Origin: Pseudomonas sp.
Lineage (GTDB): Bacteria; Pseudomonadota; Gammaproteobacteria; Pseudomonadales; Pseudomonadaceae
DNA: 37,687 bases
Direction: 5' to 3'
NCBI RefSeq assembly: GCF_030690725.1
Contig: NZ_JAUYGD010000012.1
Location: forward strand, 1 to 37,687
Below are positions 1 to 8,934 of this stretch, in pieces. The notes under the pieces are model-generated. The model made no database searches and was not told the origin of the DNA. It was given only the letters and a program-made list of their open reading frames with translations. A program made the translations under genes and the position numbers. The first letter of the stretch is position 1. The number at the start of each line of letters is the position of its first letter.

Positions 1-149
1 ATGGCCACCGGAGTGGGGTCCGGGTGGCGAAAACGTAAGAAATACTCGTCGAATTGATTGTTTTTTGATCATTTGGCGAGTTTAAAAGTTGCGCTAGGTG
101 GTATGCCGGGGAAATACATGGCTACTTCAGACCATCCCTAAGGGTATCT
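1..149. other. Left window edge, no gene supported
   Basis: Frame 1 is open from the window edge to a stop at 55-57. That is too short to tell whether it is the tail of a gene cut by the window or chance. The rest is AT-richer DNA leading into the ribosome-binding site of the next gene. Confidence 0.4.
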
Positions 150-356
150 ATGTTTGACTACAGTGATCCGCAGTACAAAGAACTGCTTGCACTGGCCACA
201 GAGGTTCTTGGCAGTAGCGAAATTGCCGTGGCATGGATGAATACGCCGGCTTTAGGTCTAAATGGCGCTCGCCCGATCGATCTTATTTTCGGCCCAAATA
301 GTGCGGAAGACGTGAAAGCTCTATTAGATCGTATGCATTATGGGGTTTATCATTAA
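150..356 (+). CDS. Small DUF2384 (MbcA/ParS/Xre toxin-binding domain) protein
   Basis: This 68-residue protein consists almost only of the domain found at the C-terminus of Xre/MbcA/ParS antitoxins. The pattern is ATEVLGS, then A-x-x-W-M-N-T-P, then a Pro-Ile-Asp-Leu-Ile block, and a terminal L-D-R-M-x-Y-G-V-Y. In the family this domain binds RES-type toxins. The ATG follows AAGGG at a sensible distance. The usual N-terminal HTH is missing, and no RES or other toxin gene follows; the next gene lies on the other strand. It could be an orphan antitoxin, a remnant, or a stand-alone small DUF2384 protein. The domain call is fairly sure; the role is inference. Confidence 0.6.
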   Translation: MFDYSDPQYKELLALATEVLGSSEIAVAWMNTPALGLNGARPIDLIFGPNSAEDVKALLDRMHYGVYH

Positions 357-424
357 CAAAACTACGGCAACGGCTCGCGATTGCGCGCTTGAATGACTAC
401 CTCCATTACTTGTCACGAACAACT

Positions 425-927
425 CTAAGCTTTACCTCTGAATGGTTCGGCCAACTGATCTATATATCTGGTGGGGTAGCGCCGATCACGCAGGCCGACA
501 TCATTGCTACCTGGTTGATTGGCACTGTCGTAGAAGGTTTTGAAGAGCAGATCCCAAACCAGCAGGAACTCACCGAAATTAACTTGGGCGTCCTCAAAGT
601 CACGCTTGTGATGCCAGCGATGTGTTTCAGCTACGCCGATAATGCGCCGCAACCATCCTAGCGAGTAGTCCACATTGGAATGCTGGAAGGCCAAGTGCAC
701 GGTCAGTATCCCGAACCAAGTTGCCACCAATTCTGATGGAGTGCCCATCGCGAAAAGTACGAGCAATCCGGGGCCGGCCATGATTGCGGCATGGAGAGGA
801 TGCCGACGCTCCCCGTTCACCCAGTAGAGCCGCTCCGCACTGTGGTGAGGCTCGTGTAAATACCACAGCCAAGGGATGTGGTGACTGAGGCGGTGCATGG
901 CATACAAACTCAGGTCCAAGATGGCTG
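425..927 (-). pseudogene. Sterol desaturase/fatty acid hydroxylase family, 3' part (split by transposon)
   Basis: This is the C-terminal 165 codons of a membrane di-iron hydroxylase of the sterol desaturase family. The His clusters that bind the two irons are visible: HRLSHH, HEPHH, a later QHSNVDY and ETHRWHHKR. It has no start of its own. The N-terminal part lies at 9585-9944 on the same strand. If 928-9584 plus one copy of the GGCTG duplication is removed, the reading frame joins exactly (codons GCA GCC then ATC TTG GAC) to give a protein of about 285 residues, a normal family length. The substrate is unknown. Each part alone should be inactive because the membrane segments and the His motifs are separated. 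Confidence 0.9.
923..927. repeat. 5-bp target site duplication GGCTG (left copy)
   Basis: GGCTG directly abuts the TG end of the IS21-type transposon and is repeated at 9585-9589. One copy is needed to restore the desaturase reading frame. Confidence 0.85.
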
Positions 928-1047
928 TGTGGACGCTGCTGGTTCTGACACTTTATTCCAATGGTTATGACCCACCTACGCTGGAGGTTCTGACCATCCT
1001 TTCCAGTGATTGTGATCCACTACGCTGATGATTCTGGCCCACCCGCC
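928..1047. repeat. Left IS21-type multiple terminal repeats
   Basis: Three iterations of a unit of about 45 bp are visible. They begin GCTGCTGGTTCTGACAC at 935, GCTGGAGGTTCTGACC at 980 and GCTGATGATTCTGGCCC at 1024. IS21-family ends commonly carry such iterated transposase-binding sites. The right end carries the matching inverted set. Confidence 0.8.
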
Positions 1048-1352
1048 AAGGGTAATATGGATGCAATTTCAAACCGCCTTGACTCCATCAAATGCACGTC
1101 GAGAAAATTAGTTCAAACGCCTATGCTGATCTGGGCACACCACATGCGAACACAATGCAGCGCAAAGCTATGCTCGTCGTGCGTATCAGTGATGTTATTT
1201 CCGCTTTGGAGGCTTGGTTAAAGGGACATTTTCGAGATGCCGACGAAGCCGTAGTGCATGCCTGCTTACTCCACCTGAGATGCAGCTCACTGACTCGGCT
1301 ATTTTCGCGGGCGCGAAAATAGCGAAGGGGACAATGCCCCCTCCGCTATCGG
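1048..1352. other. Non-coding left subterminal region with two hairpins after istB
   Basis: No convincing gene is present. A near-perfect palindrome at 1298-1323 has 12-bp arms (GCTATTTTCGCG) around two bases. It is followed at 1321-1347 by a second GC-rich hairpin (AGCG-A-AGGGG against CCCCC-T-CCGCT). They lie just past the istB stop and probably terminate istAB transcription or insulate the element from the host gene. Confidence 0.5.
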
Positions 1353-2090
1353 TCACTGCGCCTTGACAGCCTGCTTGCGCAAGGACTCGCCCTTGAGCCC
1401 AATACGGTGTGATCGGTGGACGATGCGATCCAGGATGGCCTCGGCCAGCGTGGCGTCGCTGAACATGCTATGCCAGTGTTCCGTAGGGAATTGACTGGTT
1501 ATGATCAGTGAGCCGGTCTGCATGCGTTGATCGACAATATCCAGCAAGGTATACCCCACAGTGGGTTCTACCGGTGCCAGCCCGAAGTCATCGAGGATCA
1601 GCAGGTGGACTTTGCTCAAGGCCGTTCGGTACTTGGGCAGGGAGCCGTCGCCAATGGCGATTTGCAGCTCTTCATAGAGCTTCGAAGCGCTTTTATAGAT
1701 CACCGAGTAGCCCTGCCGGCAGGCCTGGCTGCCGAATGCACAGGCGAGCCAGCTCTTGCCTGTGCCGGTGGCACCGGTCAGTAGCAGGTTCTGTTGCTGA
1801 CCGATCCAGGTGCAGCCCGCCAGGCTGGCGATCACTTGCTTATCCAGGCCTCGACTGCTGCGGTAGTCAACATCCTCCAAGTGTGCGGCATAGCGCAACT
1901 TTGCCTGTTTCAGCAGCCGAGATAGCTTGCGATTCTCGCGCTCGCTGAGTTCACGATCCACCATCAGGCCCAGGCGATCATCGAAGGGCAGTTCCTGCAT
2001 GCGCGGCAGTTCAAGCTGGTCGCGGTAGGCCTTGGCCATGCCGGACAGTTGCAGTTGCTGGAGCTTGCTTTGGGTCTGCTGGTTCAGCAT
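1353..2090 (-). CDS. istB: IS21-family ATP-binding transposition protein IstB
   Basis: This 245-aa AAA+ ATPase is the helper of the IstA transposase and acts in target selection and strand transfer. It has an N-terminal DNA-binding region, then Walker A GATGTGKS at about residue 105-112 and Walker B LLILDDFG near residue 165, matching family length. The start ATG overlaps the istA stop within ATGCTGA, the usual translational coupling of istA and istB. It looks intact, so the element could still be active. Confidence 0.95.
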   Translation of the reverse strand: MLNQQTQSKLQQLQLSGMAKAYRDQLELPRMQELPFDDRLGLMVDRELSERENRKLSRLLKQAKLRYAAHLEDVDYRSSRGLDKQVIASLAGCTWIGQQQNLLLTGATGTGKSWLACAFGSQACRQGYSVIYKSASKLYEELQIAIGDGSLPKYRTALSKVHLLILDDFGLAPVEPTVGYTLLDIVDQRMQTGSLIITSQFPTEHWHSMFSDATLAEAILDRIVHRSHRIGLKGESLRKQAVKAQ

Positions 2091-3643
2091 GTCGAGCGTT
2101 CCTTTTCATCAGCAAAGTAATGGGCACCACGCAGGTTTTCGTGAGCCGGTGTCGAGCTGGGTAAAGCTTTCAGGCCAGGGCGCTTGTCGGGTTGCTCGCG
2201 CAAAATGGATTGCAGGCTTTTCAGGGCGAAGGTCTTGATGGTCAGCGCATAGGCGCAGGCCTCCTCCAGTCGGGCATCGCCATGCAAGCGAGCTTCTTTG
2301 CGCAAGGCGCTGGCAGCCTTGTGCCCGTTGGCCACATCGGTACGTTCGGTCAGGTGATATTGCAGGTGTCGCAGCAGTGCTGGCCCGACTCGCTCGCCCC
2401 AGGCGAGCAATGCGGCGGGTTCACTGTCAGCGTAATACTGGTGGTTCGGCGGCCTGTGCTCCGGTTGCATGCTGATGCCGGAAACATACTGTCGGGGATG
2501 ACTGCTGACCCGCAGATGATTGTGAAAAACCTCCACGACCTCGCCAGTAGCGCGGACATCCACTTGCTGCTGAACTAATCGGTTCGGTACTGAATAGTGG
2601 TGGTTGTCGTACTCCACCAGGTAGTCACTGCGCACCCGTACCTTGAAGCGCCAGTCGGCATGCTCATAGGCGTGGATTGGCAACGGCTGGAGCGCAGGCT
2701 GCTCCACCTCAACGAACAGGCTGTGCCGACTACAGCCGGGCTGTCGCTTGAAGGGGCGTTGATTGAATGCCGGTAACAATTCCAGGATGGCCTGATTGAG
2801 TTCTGCCAAGCTGAAGAACCGACGGTGACGAAGAGCTGCCAGCAGCCAGCGCTGAACCAGTTTCACTCCGGCTTCCACCTTGCCCTTGTCTTTGGGTTTG
2901 CGCGGACGCGCCGGCAGAATGACGGCTTGGTAATGCTGGGCCAGTTGCTGGTAGATCAGGTTGAGCTGAACTTCATCCTTGCCATGCTTGATCACCGCCG
3001 CCTTGAGGTTGTCGGGAATCAGTAGGCGGGGTACACCTGCGAAGAAATTGAAGGCCTGCACATGGCAGTGCATCCAGTCTTCAATCCGTTGACTCCACAC
3101 GGCACAGGCGAAGGTGTAGCTGGAGTAACCCAGCACACCAACAAAGATTTGTGCCAGGCGCGGTTCCGATTGACCTTCCAGATAGATCGGCATGGTCTTG
3201 CCGGAAAAGTCCAAAAAGAGCTTGTCGCCAGGCAGATGAAGCTGACGCATTGCCAATGGTTGTTGTTGCAGAAAGCTGCGATAGCTGGCCGTAAACTGCG
3301 AATAGGCGATGCCGTCTGGCTCGGTGGCCCGCCATTCACGCCAGAGCAGTTCCAGGGTGACGCAAGGATTACGCATTTCAGAATGCACCCAGTTCCAGTC
3401 GGGGCAGGCTTTCAGGCGGAAGCCGTTGAATGGCTTGATACCCAAGCGCTCATAAAGCTGTTCGTCGCTCCATTCAGCAAGCTGACCCACATCGAGGGCA
3501 ACGTTTTCTAAGTGCCGGCACAAGCGCTTGAGGCTGTTGCGCGAAAGCCCGGTGCTATGAGCGATTTCGCGTGTCGATAAACGTGTGCCATAGTGCAGGC
3601 GCACGGCTTCGCGCAGCAGGCGCGGTTCAATCCTGACTCTCAT
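2084..3643 (-). CDS. istA: IS21-family transposase IstA
   Basis: This 519-aa DDE transposase has an N-terminal HTH (REIAHSTGLSRNSLKRL) and an rve-type catalytic core. The likely acidic residues lie in LFLDFSGK, LLIPDNLKAA and KDKGKVEAG. A C-terminal beta-barrel region follows (VEYDNHHYSVPNRLV). The length is normal and no frameshift is seen. It is transcribed toward the left end with istB. In a standard IS21 the istA start lies close to one end; here the right end is about 5.9 kb away because the cargo sits between. Confidence 0.95.
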   Translation of the reverse strand: MRVRIEPRLLREAVRLHYGTRLSTREIAHSTGLSRNSLKRLCRHLENVALDVGQLAEWSDEQLYERLGIKPFNGFRLKACPDWNWVHSEMRNPCVTLELLWREWRATEPDGIAYSQFTASYRSFLQQQPLAMRQLHLPGDKLFLDFSGKTMPIYLEGQSEPRLAQIFVGVLGYSSYTFACAVWSQRIEDWMHCHVQAFNFFAGVPRLLIPDNLKAAVIKHGKDEVQLNLIYQQLAQHYQAVILPARPRKPKDKGKVEAGVKLVQRWLLAALRHRRFFSLAELNQAILELLPAFNQRPFKRQPGCSRHSLFVEVEQPALQPLPIHAYEHADWRFKVRVRSDYLVEYDNHHYSVPNRLVQQQVDVRATGEVVEVFHNHLRVSSHPRQYVSGISMQPEHRPPNHQYYADSEPAALLAWGERVGPALLRHLQYHLTERTDVANGHKAASALRKEARLHGDARLEEACAYALTIKTFALKSLQSILREQPDKRPGLKALPSSTPAHENLRGAHYFADEKERSTC

Positions 3644-3764
3644 CCATACTCCTTCTTGCCCTGTGGAGGGCGCTTAACGGCAGGCAGTACCTGCCCCTCG
3701 GCCTTGACAGCCGATAGAAGGACGCTGAGAATCCACAAGCGTTGAAGGTGCTTATGTCATCTAG

Positions 3765-3798
3765 AAAAAGGCTCGGAGTTGCTGCTCCGGGCTTTTTT
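3765..3798. terminator. Bidirectional hairpin terminator
   Basis: AAAAA precedes an 8-bp stem (GCTCGGAG against CTCCGGGC), followed by TTTTTT. It can end transcription of the minus-strand HTH gene, and can insulate istA in the other direction. Confidence 0.7.
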
Positions 3799-3864
3799 GC
3801 GTCCACAGTTTTTCTTGCTCGCATGACCTTATTGATAGCGTGATGTCCTGTAGTTTTCTGGGCT

Positions 3865-4056
3865 TTAGTGGTCGTGGCTGCCGGATACTCCAGCCTGCGC
3901 GGCCAGCCACCGTTCGACCTCCTGCTTGAGGAACAAGCGGCGGCGACCGACGCGAAACGAAGGCTGCATCGGCAAGCCCATGCTCAATCGGTTGCGAGCC
4001 GTATGTTCAGAAATTCTGAGAATCTGACTCACCTCCATGAGTGTCATCGTATCCAC
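3865..4056 (-). CDS. Small AlpA/excisionase-like HTH protein
   Basis: This 63-aa protein has a winged HTH of the MerR/AlpA/excisionase (HTH_17) type: MEVSQILRISEHTARNRLSMGLP, then FRVGRRRLFLKQEVERWL, the typical wing and final helix. Such proteins act as small regulators or recombination directionality factors on mobile elements. It is divergent from the 339-aa gene, with about 90 bp between them that may hold a shared operator. A bidirectional terminator lies downstream. There is no integrase in the transposon, so a regulatory role is more likely than excision. Confidence 0.7.
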   Translation of the reverse strand: MDTMTLMEVSQILRISEHTARNRLSMGLPMQPSFRVGRRRLFLKQEVERWLAAQAGVSGSHDH

Positions 4057-4146
4057 CGTTATCCCCTTGCCTGAGCTGCAATATCCCGATAACGCATGCT
4101 AGGCAGTTGGTGGATACCTAGCTACTAGCCAGGCTGGACACTTGAT

Positions 4147-5166
4147 TTGCCTCTCTACCTGAACGATGAATTTCTCGATTCTTTCGTATACGAGGATGTG
4201 GCGGTTGCCCTCTGGGCAATCAGGCTGCACGCTGCTGACATCGCTGTTACGCCGGCAATCGCGCTGCGACTGATCAGGCAGTATCTACAGCCCTTGATCC
4301 CACCTGAGCATTGCCATGTGCTTTATGGGCAGCGCATAGCGACCTGGAATGGCATCTGGGGAATTTATGCCGAGCTGGGATGTTGCGTTGGCAAGAGCAA
4401 CACCCCTCTGCTGTTTGAAGTAATGAAGGCAGTGGAGCTTATCCATCACTACACGACTTGGCCGCCAAGGGAGTACACGTTCCCGACTGTCATTGAGGTC
4501 ACCTACTTCCTCAGCATGTGTACTCAACTGAAGATTTCCGTGCAGAGCCATTTGCGCTTGGAAAATGGCCTGCGACTTGATCCGTTCAGCTTTTGCACGC
4601 TGTGTTGGCGGCAGCCATTGCCAGGAAGAAAGCTCTGCGCACACCATTCCCCCAATGTTCCGCTTCAGGATGAGGTCGGAACGAAAGCTGCGGCGGCCCG
4701 CTACAAATCAGGCGTTCGCCAAAGAGAGCGGTTCGATAAGGCGGTAAATCGCATCCTGACCAGGGAAGTGACGGAGTTCCATGAAGGGCTCTTTACTCCC
4801 GTGGTGCTGTTCCCCGAACAGGGCATTGTGACTTGGCTGACTGAGCGTCGCCCGTTGCTGTGGCAGTTGCTCGGGGAACGACAGCAGCAGCTCAACGATA
4901 CGAATGCCGTGAGCATGCTGGTTGATCTATTGCACTGTCCTGATGGCCTGCCACCCAAGGCCAATCAAATTTATCGACTTATCAATCAGCATCTGTACGA
5001 GCATCCATTACTGATCTGGCCGATGCTAATACGGGCCGAGGGGTGGCATCGCTGCCGCTCGGATGTGCGAGGGCAATGGGGAGGAAAACGCTCTGGAGCA
5101 GGGCGTCCTATACGGCTCGAGAGCGAGTCGTTACCTGCTTCTTTATATGCTGATCCACAGAGCTAG
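4147..5166 (+). CDS. Unknown 339-aa cargo protein with Cys/His cluster
   Basis: I do not recognise a characterised family. The reading frame opens with TTG at 4147, with no ATG nearby, so the start is uncertain. The middle holds a possible zinc site, FCTLCWRQPLPGRKLCAHH (two Cys-x2 pairs with His), near residues 150-170. A Lys/Arg-rich helical stretch follows (KAAAARYKSGVRQRERFDKAV). The tail has a GGKRSGAGRP motif like those in DNA-associated mobile-element proteins. It is divergent from the HTH gene. No signal peptide or membrane segment is seen. A DNA-binding role is possible but inferred only from composition and context. Confidence 0.6.
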   Translation: MPLYLNDEFLDSFVYEDVAVALWAIRLHAADIAVTPAIALRLIRQYLQPLIPPEHCHVLYGQRIATWNGIWGIYAELGCCVGKSNTPLLFEVMKAVELIHHYTTWPPREYTFPTVIEVTYFLSMCTQLKISVQSHLRLENGLRLDPFSFCTLCWRQPLPGRKLCAHHSPNVPLQDEVGTKAAAARYKSGVRQRERFDKAVNRILTREVTEFHEGLFTPVVLFPEQGIVTWLTERRPLLWQLLGERQQQLNDTNAVSMLVDLLHCPDGLPPKANQIYRLINQHLYEHPLLIWPMLIRAEGWHRCRSDVRGQWGGKRSGAGRPIRLESESLPASLYADPQS

Positions 5167-5522
5167 CAGGCTGCTGGCTGATAGATGAACTTACAACTGA
5201 GCGGGGCAGCGCCTTCCCCAGCTAGGTACGCGACGACAGGATCGTCAAGCGTTCGCGGGCGTGCTCGTGGAGCATTTGTGCCAGATGCGCATCAGTCTGT
5301 GGCAGGGGCGTCAGGCAGCGTGATAATACATCGTACGTAGCTCAAAGCCTGTTTGAAGGCGCCCCGTCAGCGGGCGTAGCGAATCACTCAGCGGTGTCAA
5401 GCTCCGGAGGGCGCGTACTCCACTTTGGCAAGTTGCTCAGCAAGGCAAGCTACTGGCAGCATGCTGCTCACGCATGGTATGGGACGACCGCAAAAACTGA
5501 CTGCAACTGCCCGGTTTCACTC
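5167..5522. other. Intergenic region upstream of aer
   Basis: About 350 bp without a supported gene. Short open stretches on both strands lack start signals or family resemblance. It may include remnants from the assembly of the cargo, but nothing could be identified. Confidence 0.4.
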
Positions 5523-5549
5523 AAAAGATATACGACCAATTGCCGATTC
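5523..5549 (+). promoter_or_regulatory. Candidate sigma-28 (FliA) promoter of cargo aer
   Basis: AAAA, 15 bases, then GCCGATT closely matches the flagellar consensus TAAA-N15-GCCGATAA. It lies about 85 bp before the aer start. The paralogous aer has a better match at the equivalent place. Confidence 0.55.
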
Positions 5550-5633
5550 AGCTAATCATCCGGGATGCTAAAATAGCTTTTTGGTATGATGGCTTTTTGC
5601 TATCATTGAATTTTGGTTTCGAGACTTTACTCG

Positions 5634-7196
5634 ATGAAAAACAATGGCCCTGTGACTACGAGAGAGCGTGATTTCACCGCCACTCAACGCTTGATCACGA
5701 CTACGGATACGCATGGCACCATCACCTACTGTAATGATGCCTTCGTCAGCATCAGTGGCTTCGAACGTAATCAGCTGCTGGGAGCCCCGCACAATATCGT
5801 GCGCCATCCGGATATGCCAGAAGCGGTATTCGCGCACATGTGGAGTCACCTCAAGGTCGGCAAGGCCTGGATGGGCATCGTCAAGAATCGCTGCAAAAAC
5901 GGTGACTTCTATTGGGTCAACGCCTATGTGACGCCGATAACCGAAAACGGCCGGGTGACGGGGTATGAGTCAGTACGGGTAAAACCGGATGCCGAGCAAG
6001 TGCGCAGGGCCTCTGCCTTGTATGCACGGATGCGCTCTGGAACGTGGAGCGATTCAGCAGGCAAAGCTTCGCGTTTCTTGCGGGTGCTGGCTATGCCTCT
6101 GCTTGCCAGCCTACTCGTGCTGGCAGTGTCTCTGCTCATTTCCCCGGCAATTGCCAGCGGTTGCGCAGTGATTGCGTTTTTTGCATTACAGGCTTGGCAA
6201 AATCGGCTTTCCGAGCATTTGTTTTTGCGTTTGCAAAATACTGTGCATGGGGCCTTCGATAGCGAACTGATTGCTCGCACCTATACCGACTTGGCTGGTA
6301 AACCCGCCCAAATACAAATGGCGTTGATCAGTGAGCGCGCGCGAATTAGCACCGTACTTAGCCGGCTTGAGGATTATGCCGACCATAGTTCAGAGCTGGC
6401 CCAACGCAGCGGTCAATTGACCAGCAGCGCCGAAACCTCTTTGCTGGCTCAGCGAAGCGAGGCCGATATGACGGCAACTGCCATGCATGAGATGGCGGCC
6501 TCGATTGCCGAGGTATCAGCACATGTTCATCGCACCGCAGATGAGGCGCAGCGGGCTAATACACTGGCTCGTAACGGCTCTGCCGAGGCTGGCAAGACAC
6601 GCGACGTGATCGAGAACTTGGCACATACGGTGTCCGGGATTAGCGATTCGGTGGAGGCATTGGCGCGCGACACTCAAGCTATTGAACAGGCGGCGGGCAT
6701 GATTCGGGCAATTGCCGAGCAGACCAACTTGCTAGCCTTGAATGCGGCCATCGAGGCGGCACGGGCCGGTGAACAGGGCCGGGGCTTTGCCGTGGTGGCA
6801 GATGAAGTACGAGCCTTGGCATCGAAGACCCAGGAGTCGACCAAGGCTATTCAGGACATCATCAAGACACTGTTGGCGGGGGCGCAGAACGCGGTGACGA
6901 TAGCCCAGGCCGGCACCCAAGAGGCCGCCGCCGGTGTGCAGCAGGTGATCGCTACCCAGGAGGCGCTGCAAGGAATCAGTAGCGCCGTTGACTTGATCCA
7001 TGACATGGGCCAGCAGATGGCGGCGGCATCAGAAGAACAGGCGCATGTCGCCGAGGATATTTCCCGGCAGATCACGCGCATTGCCCAAGCCTCTGACCAT
7101 AATGCCGAGCTGGCGGGAGAGTCCGCGCAGGTGGGCAACGACTTGAAACAGACATCACATGCCATGCATGCACTGGTTGAGCGCTTCGGTAACTGA
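5634..7196 (+). CDS. aer: Aerotaxis receptor Aer (transposon-borne copy 1)
   Basis: This 520-aa methyl-accepting receptor is of the Pseudomonas Aer type. It has an N-terminal PAS domain of the FAD-binding, redox-sensing kind (residues about 10-125, with RHPDMP, FAHMW and [13 protein letters not shown] blocks). Two closely spaced hydrophobic segments follow (about 140-185), and then a cytoplasmic signalling domain with the conserved hairpin tip [32 protein letters not shown]. There is no periplasmic ligand domain, as in Aer. I chose the ATG at 5634 over the upstream TTG because it aligns with the paralogue. It would feed CheA/CheW in flagellar taxis. It ends one base before the GGDEF-EAL start, so the two genes form an operon. 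Confidence 0.88.
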   Translation: MKNNGPVTTRERDFTATQRLITTTDTHGTITYCNDAFVSISGFERNQLLGAPHNIVRHPDMPEAVFAHMWSHLKVGKAWMGIVKNRCKNGDFYWVNAYVTPITENGRVTGYESVRVKPDAEQVRRASALYARMRSGTWSDSAGKASRFLRVLAMPLLASLLVLAVSLLISPAIASGCAVIAFFALQAWQNRLSEHLFLRLQNTVHGAFDSELIARTYTDLAGKPAQIQMALISERARISTVLSRLEDYADHSSELAQRSGQLTSSAETSLLAQRSEADMTATAMHEMAASIAEVSAHVHRTADEAQRANTLARNGSAEAGKTRDVIENLAHTVSGISDSVEALARDTQAIEQAAGMIRAIAEQTNLLALNAAIEAARAGEQGRGFAVVADEVRALASKTQESTKAIQDIIKTLLAGAQNAVTIAQAGTQEAAAGVQQVIATQEALQGISSAVDLIHDMGQQMAAASEEQAHVAEDISRQITRIAQASDHNAELAGESAQVGNDLKQTSHAMHALVERFGN

Positions 7197-7197
7197 A

Positions 7198-8934
7198 ATG
7201 AGAAAACCGGGAGAGAACAATCAGGTGCCTGACGGGGCGGAACCGAATACATGGGATGGCCTGGAGTCAGCGCTTGCCGGTGCCATTTTCAATGCCGCTG
7301 TAGATGCCATCATGGTCATCAACGCACGCGGTATTCTCCAGGCGGTTAACCAGTCTACACAAACGCTTTTCGGCTTCAGTTCGGACGAGATGCTCGGCAA
7401 GAACATCTCCATGCTGATGCCAGCACCGTATGCCCAGGAGCACGACAGTTATTTAAACAACTATTGCTCCAGCGGTGAGCGCAAGATCATCGGCATTGGC
7501 CGAGAGGTCACGGGCCAGCGCAAAGAAGGCAGCTGCTTTCCGCTGCATTTGAGCGTCAGTGAGTTCAGTCAGGATGGCCAGCAGTTATTCGTCGGCATCT
7601 GCCACGACATCAGTGAGCGCCGCAAGTTCACCGAGCACATTGCCTTTCTGGCCAAATACGACGGGCTTACCGGGTGTGCCAATCGACGTGAGTTTATTGA
7701 AGGGCTGTCCAGAGCCATTGAGGCTTGTCAGACCAGTGGGCGGAAAATTGCGGTGTTGTTCATCGATCTGGACGGTTTCAAGCAGATCAACGACAACCAT
7801 GGTCATCAGGTTGGCGACCGCTTGCTCAAGCTAACAGCTGAGCGCTTTCAGAAAACCTTGCGCGATAGTGACTTATTAGGTCGGGTGGGGGGAGACGAGT
7901 TCGTCGTCTCTATCATTCTAGATTCCAAAGGGGAAACAGCCTCCCACATCGCCGCACGGTTGATGGAGGCGCTGAAGGAGCCATTCGTCATTGATAATCG
8001 GGCACTGAGTGTTGGCGCAAGTATCGGCATCAGCCTGTACCCCGATGACGGTCTGACAGCCGATGAGGTGATGAATGAAGCTGATATCGCCATGTATCAG
8101 GCCAAGGTGGAAGGAGGCGGCTGTATTCGCCTATTCGATCAAGCGTTACGTGAACGATCCGAGCAGGTCTATCGCCTGCTCAGTCGCTTGCGCAAGGCCA
8201 TTTCGCTAGAGCAGTTCGAGTTGCATTACCAGTTGCAGTTCGATATGCAGACCTTGCAGCCGTGCGGCATGGAGGCCTTGCTGCGTTGGCGTGATGGCGT
8301 TAATGGCCTGGTGGCACCTGATCAGTTTATTCCTGTAGCACTGGAATACGGCCTGATGCCGACTATTGGACGCTGGGTCATTCGCCAGGCGTGCAAAGAC
8401 AATATGACGCTAATCGAAACGGGCCTGCTGGATGTGGTGGTAGCGGTCAACATCTGTGCCCCGTTGTTCAGTGAAGCCGGATTCTGCGCGCTGGTTCATC
8501 AGTTACTTGTCAGCACTGGACTGCCGGCTGAGCGTTTGGAGCTTGAGATCACCGAAGATGTGGCAATGAACTCTTCGGCCCAGGTATTGCAGACCTCGGA
8601 TGAACTGCATAAGGCCGGTATCCGTTTGGCAATGGATGATTTTGGCATCGGCTTTTCGTCGTTGAACCGCTTGAAAAAGTTGCGGTTTGACAAGCTGAAG
8701 ATCGATCGATCGTTCGTTTCTGGTCTTTTTGAAAGCCGTAGCGATCAAGCTATCGTGCAGGCCATTCTCGGTATGGCCAAAGGACTCAGCATGCGCACGG
8801 TGGCTGAGGGGGTTGAAACGGAGGAGCAGCTAGCCTTCCTGCGGGAGGCAGGATGCTCTCAGGGGCAAGGTTTCTGGTTTGCCAGGCCGATGCCACTACC
8901 TGAACTAATTGAGTGGTTGCGGGAGCGGCGTTAG
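7198..8934 (+). CDS. PAS(FixL-like)-GGDEF-EAL c-di-GMP enzyme (transposon-borne)
   Basis: This 578-aa cytoplasmic protein has a PAS domain at about residues 25-145. Its core (HDSY, then GERKIIGIGR, RKEG, FP) closely follows the haem PAS of FixL: His82 lines up with the haem ligand and Arg102 with the distal-pocket Arg. The GGDEF domain keeps GGDEF and an RxxD inhibitory site five residues before it. The EAL domain keeps EALLR, LEITE, DDFGIGFSS, LKIDRSF and AEGVE, so both cyclase and phosphodiesterase activities are possible. The ATG at 7198 lies one base after the aer stop; a longer in-frame start at 7159 overlaps aer. The pairing resembles the aer-1/PP2258 operon that I recall from P. putida. 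Oxygen sensing is inferred. Confidence 0.88.
   Translation: MRKPGENNQVPDGAEPNTWDGLESALAGAIFNAAVDAIMVINARGILQAVNQSTQTLFGFSSDEMLGKNISMLMPAPYAQEHDSYLNNYCSSGERKIIGIGREVTGQRKEGSCFPLHLSVSEFSQDGQQLFVGICHDISERRKFTEHIAFLAKYDGLTGCANRREFIEGLSRAIEACQTSGRKIAVLFIDLDGFKQINDNHGHQVGDRLLKLTAERFQKTLRDSDLLGRVGGDEFVVSIILDSKGETASHIAARLMEALKEPFVIDNRALSVGASIGISLYPDDGLTADEVMNEADIAMYQAKVEGGGCIRLFDQALRERSEQVYRLLSRLRKAISLEQFELHYQLQFDMQTLQPCGMEALLRWRDGVNGLVAPDQFIPVALEYGLMPTIGRWVIRQACKDNMTLIETGLLDVVVAVNICAPLFSEAGFCALVHQLLVSTGLPAERLELEITEDVAMNSSAQVLQTSDELHKAGIRLAMDDFGIGFSSLNRLKKLRFDKLKIDRSFVSGLFESRSDQAIVQAILGMAKGLSMRTVAEGVETEEQLAFLREAGCSQGQGFWFARPMPLPELIEWLRERR

Noticed and set aside
1006..1322. Two overlapping small plus-strand frames in the left transposon arm
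   Set aside because: No ribosome-binding site or family resemblance, and they run through the terminal repeats and the hairpin.
5585..5600. Possible sigma-54 promoter (TGGC...TTGC) upstream of aer
   Set aside because: The GG and GC elements are too close; the FliA-like match upstream fits better and is shared with the paralogue.
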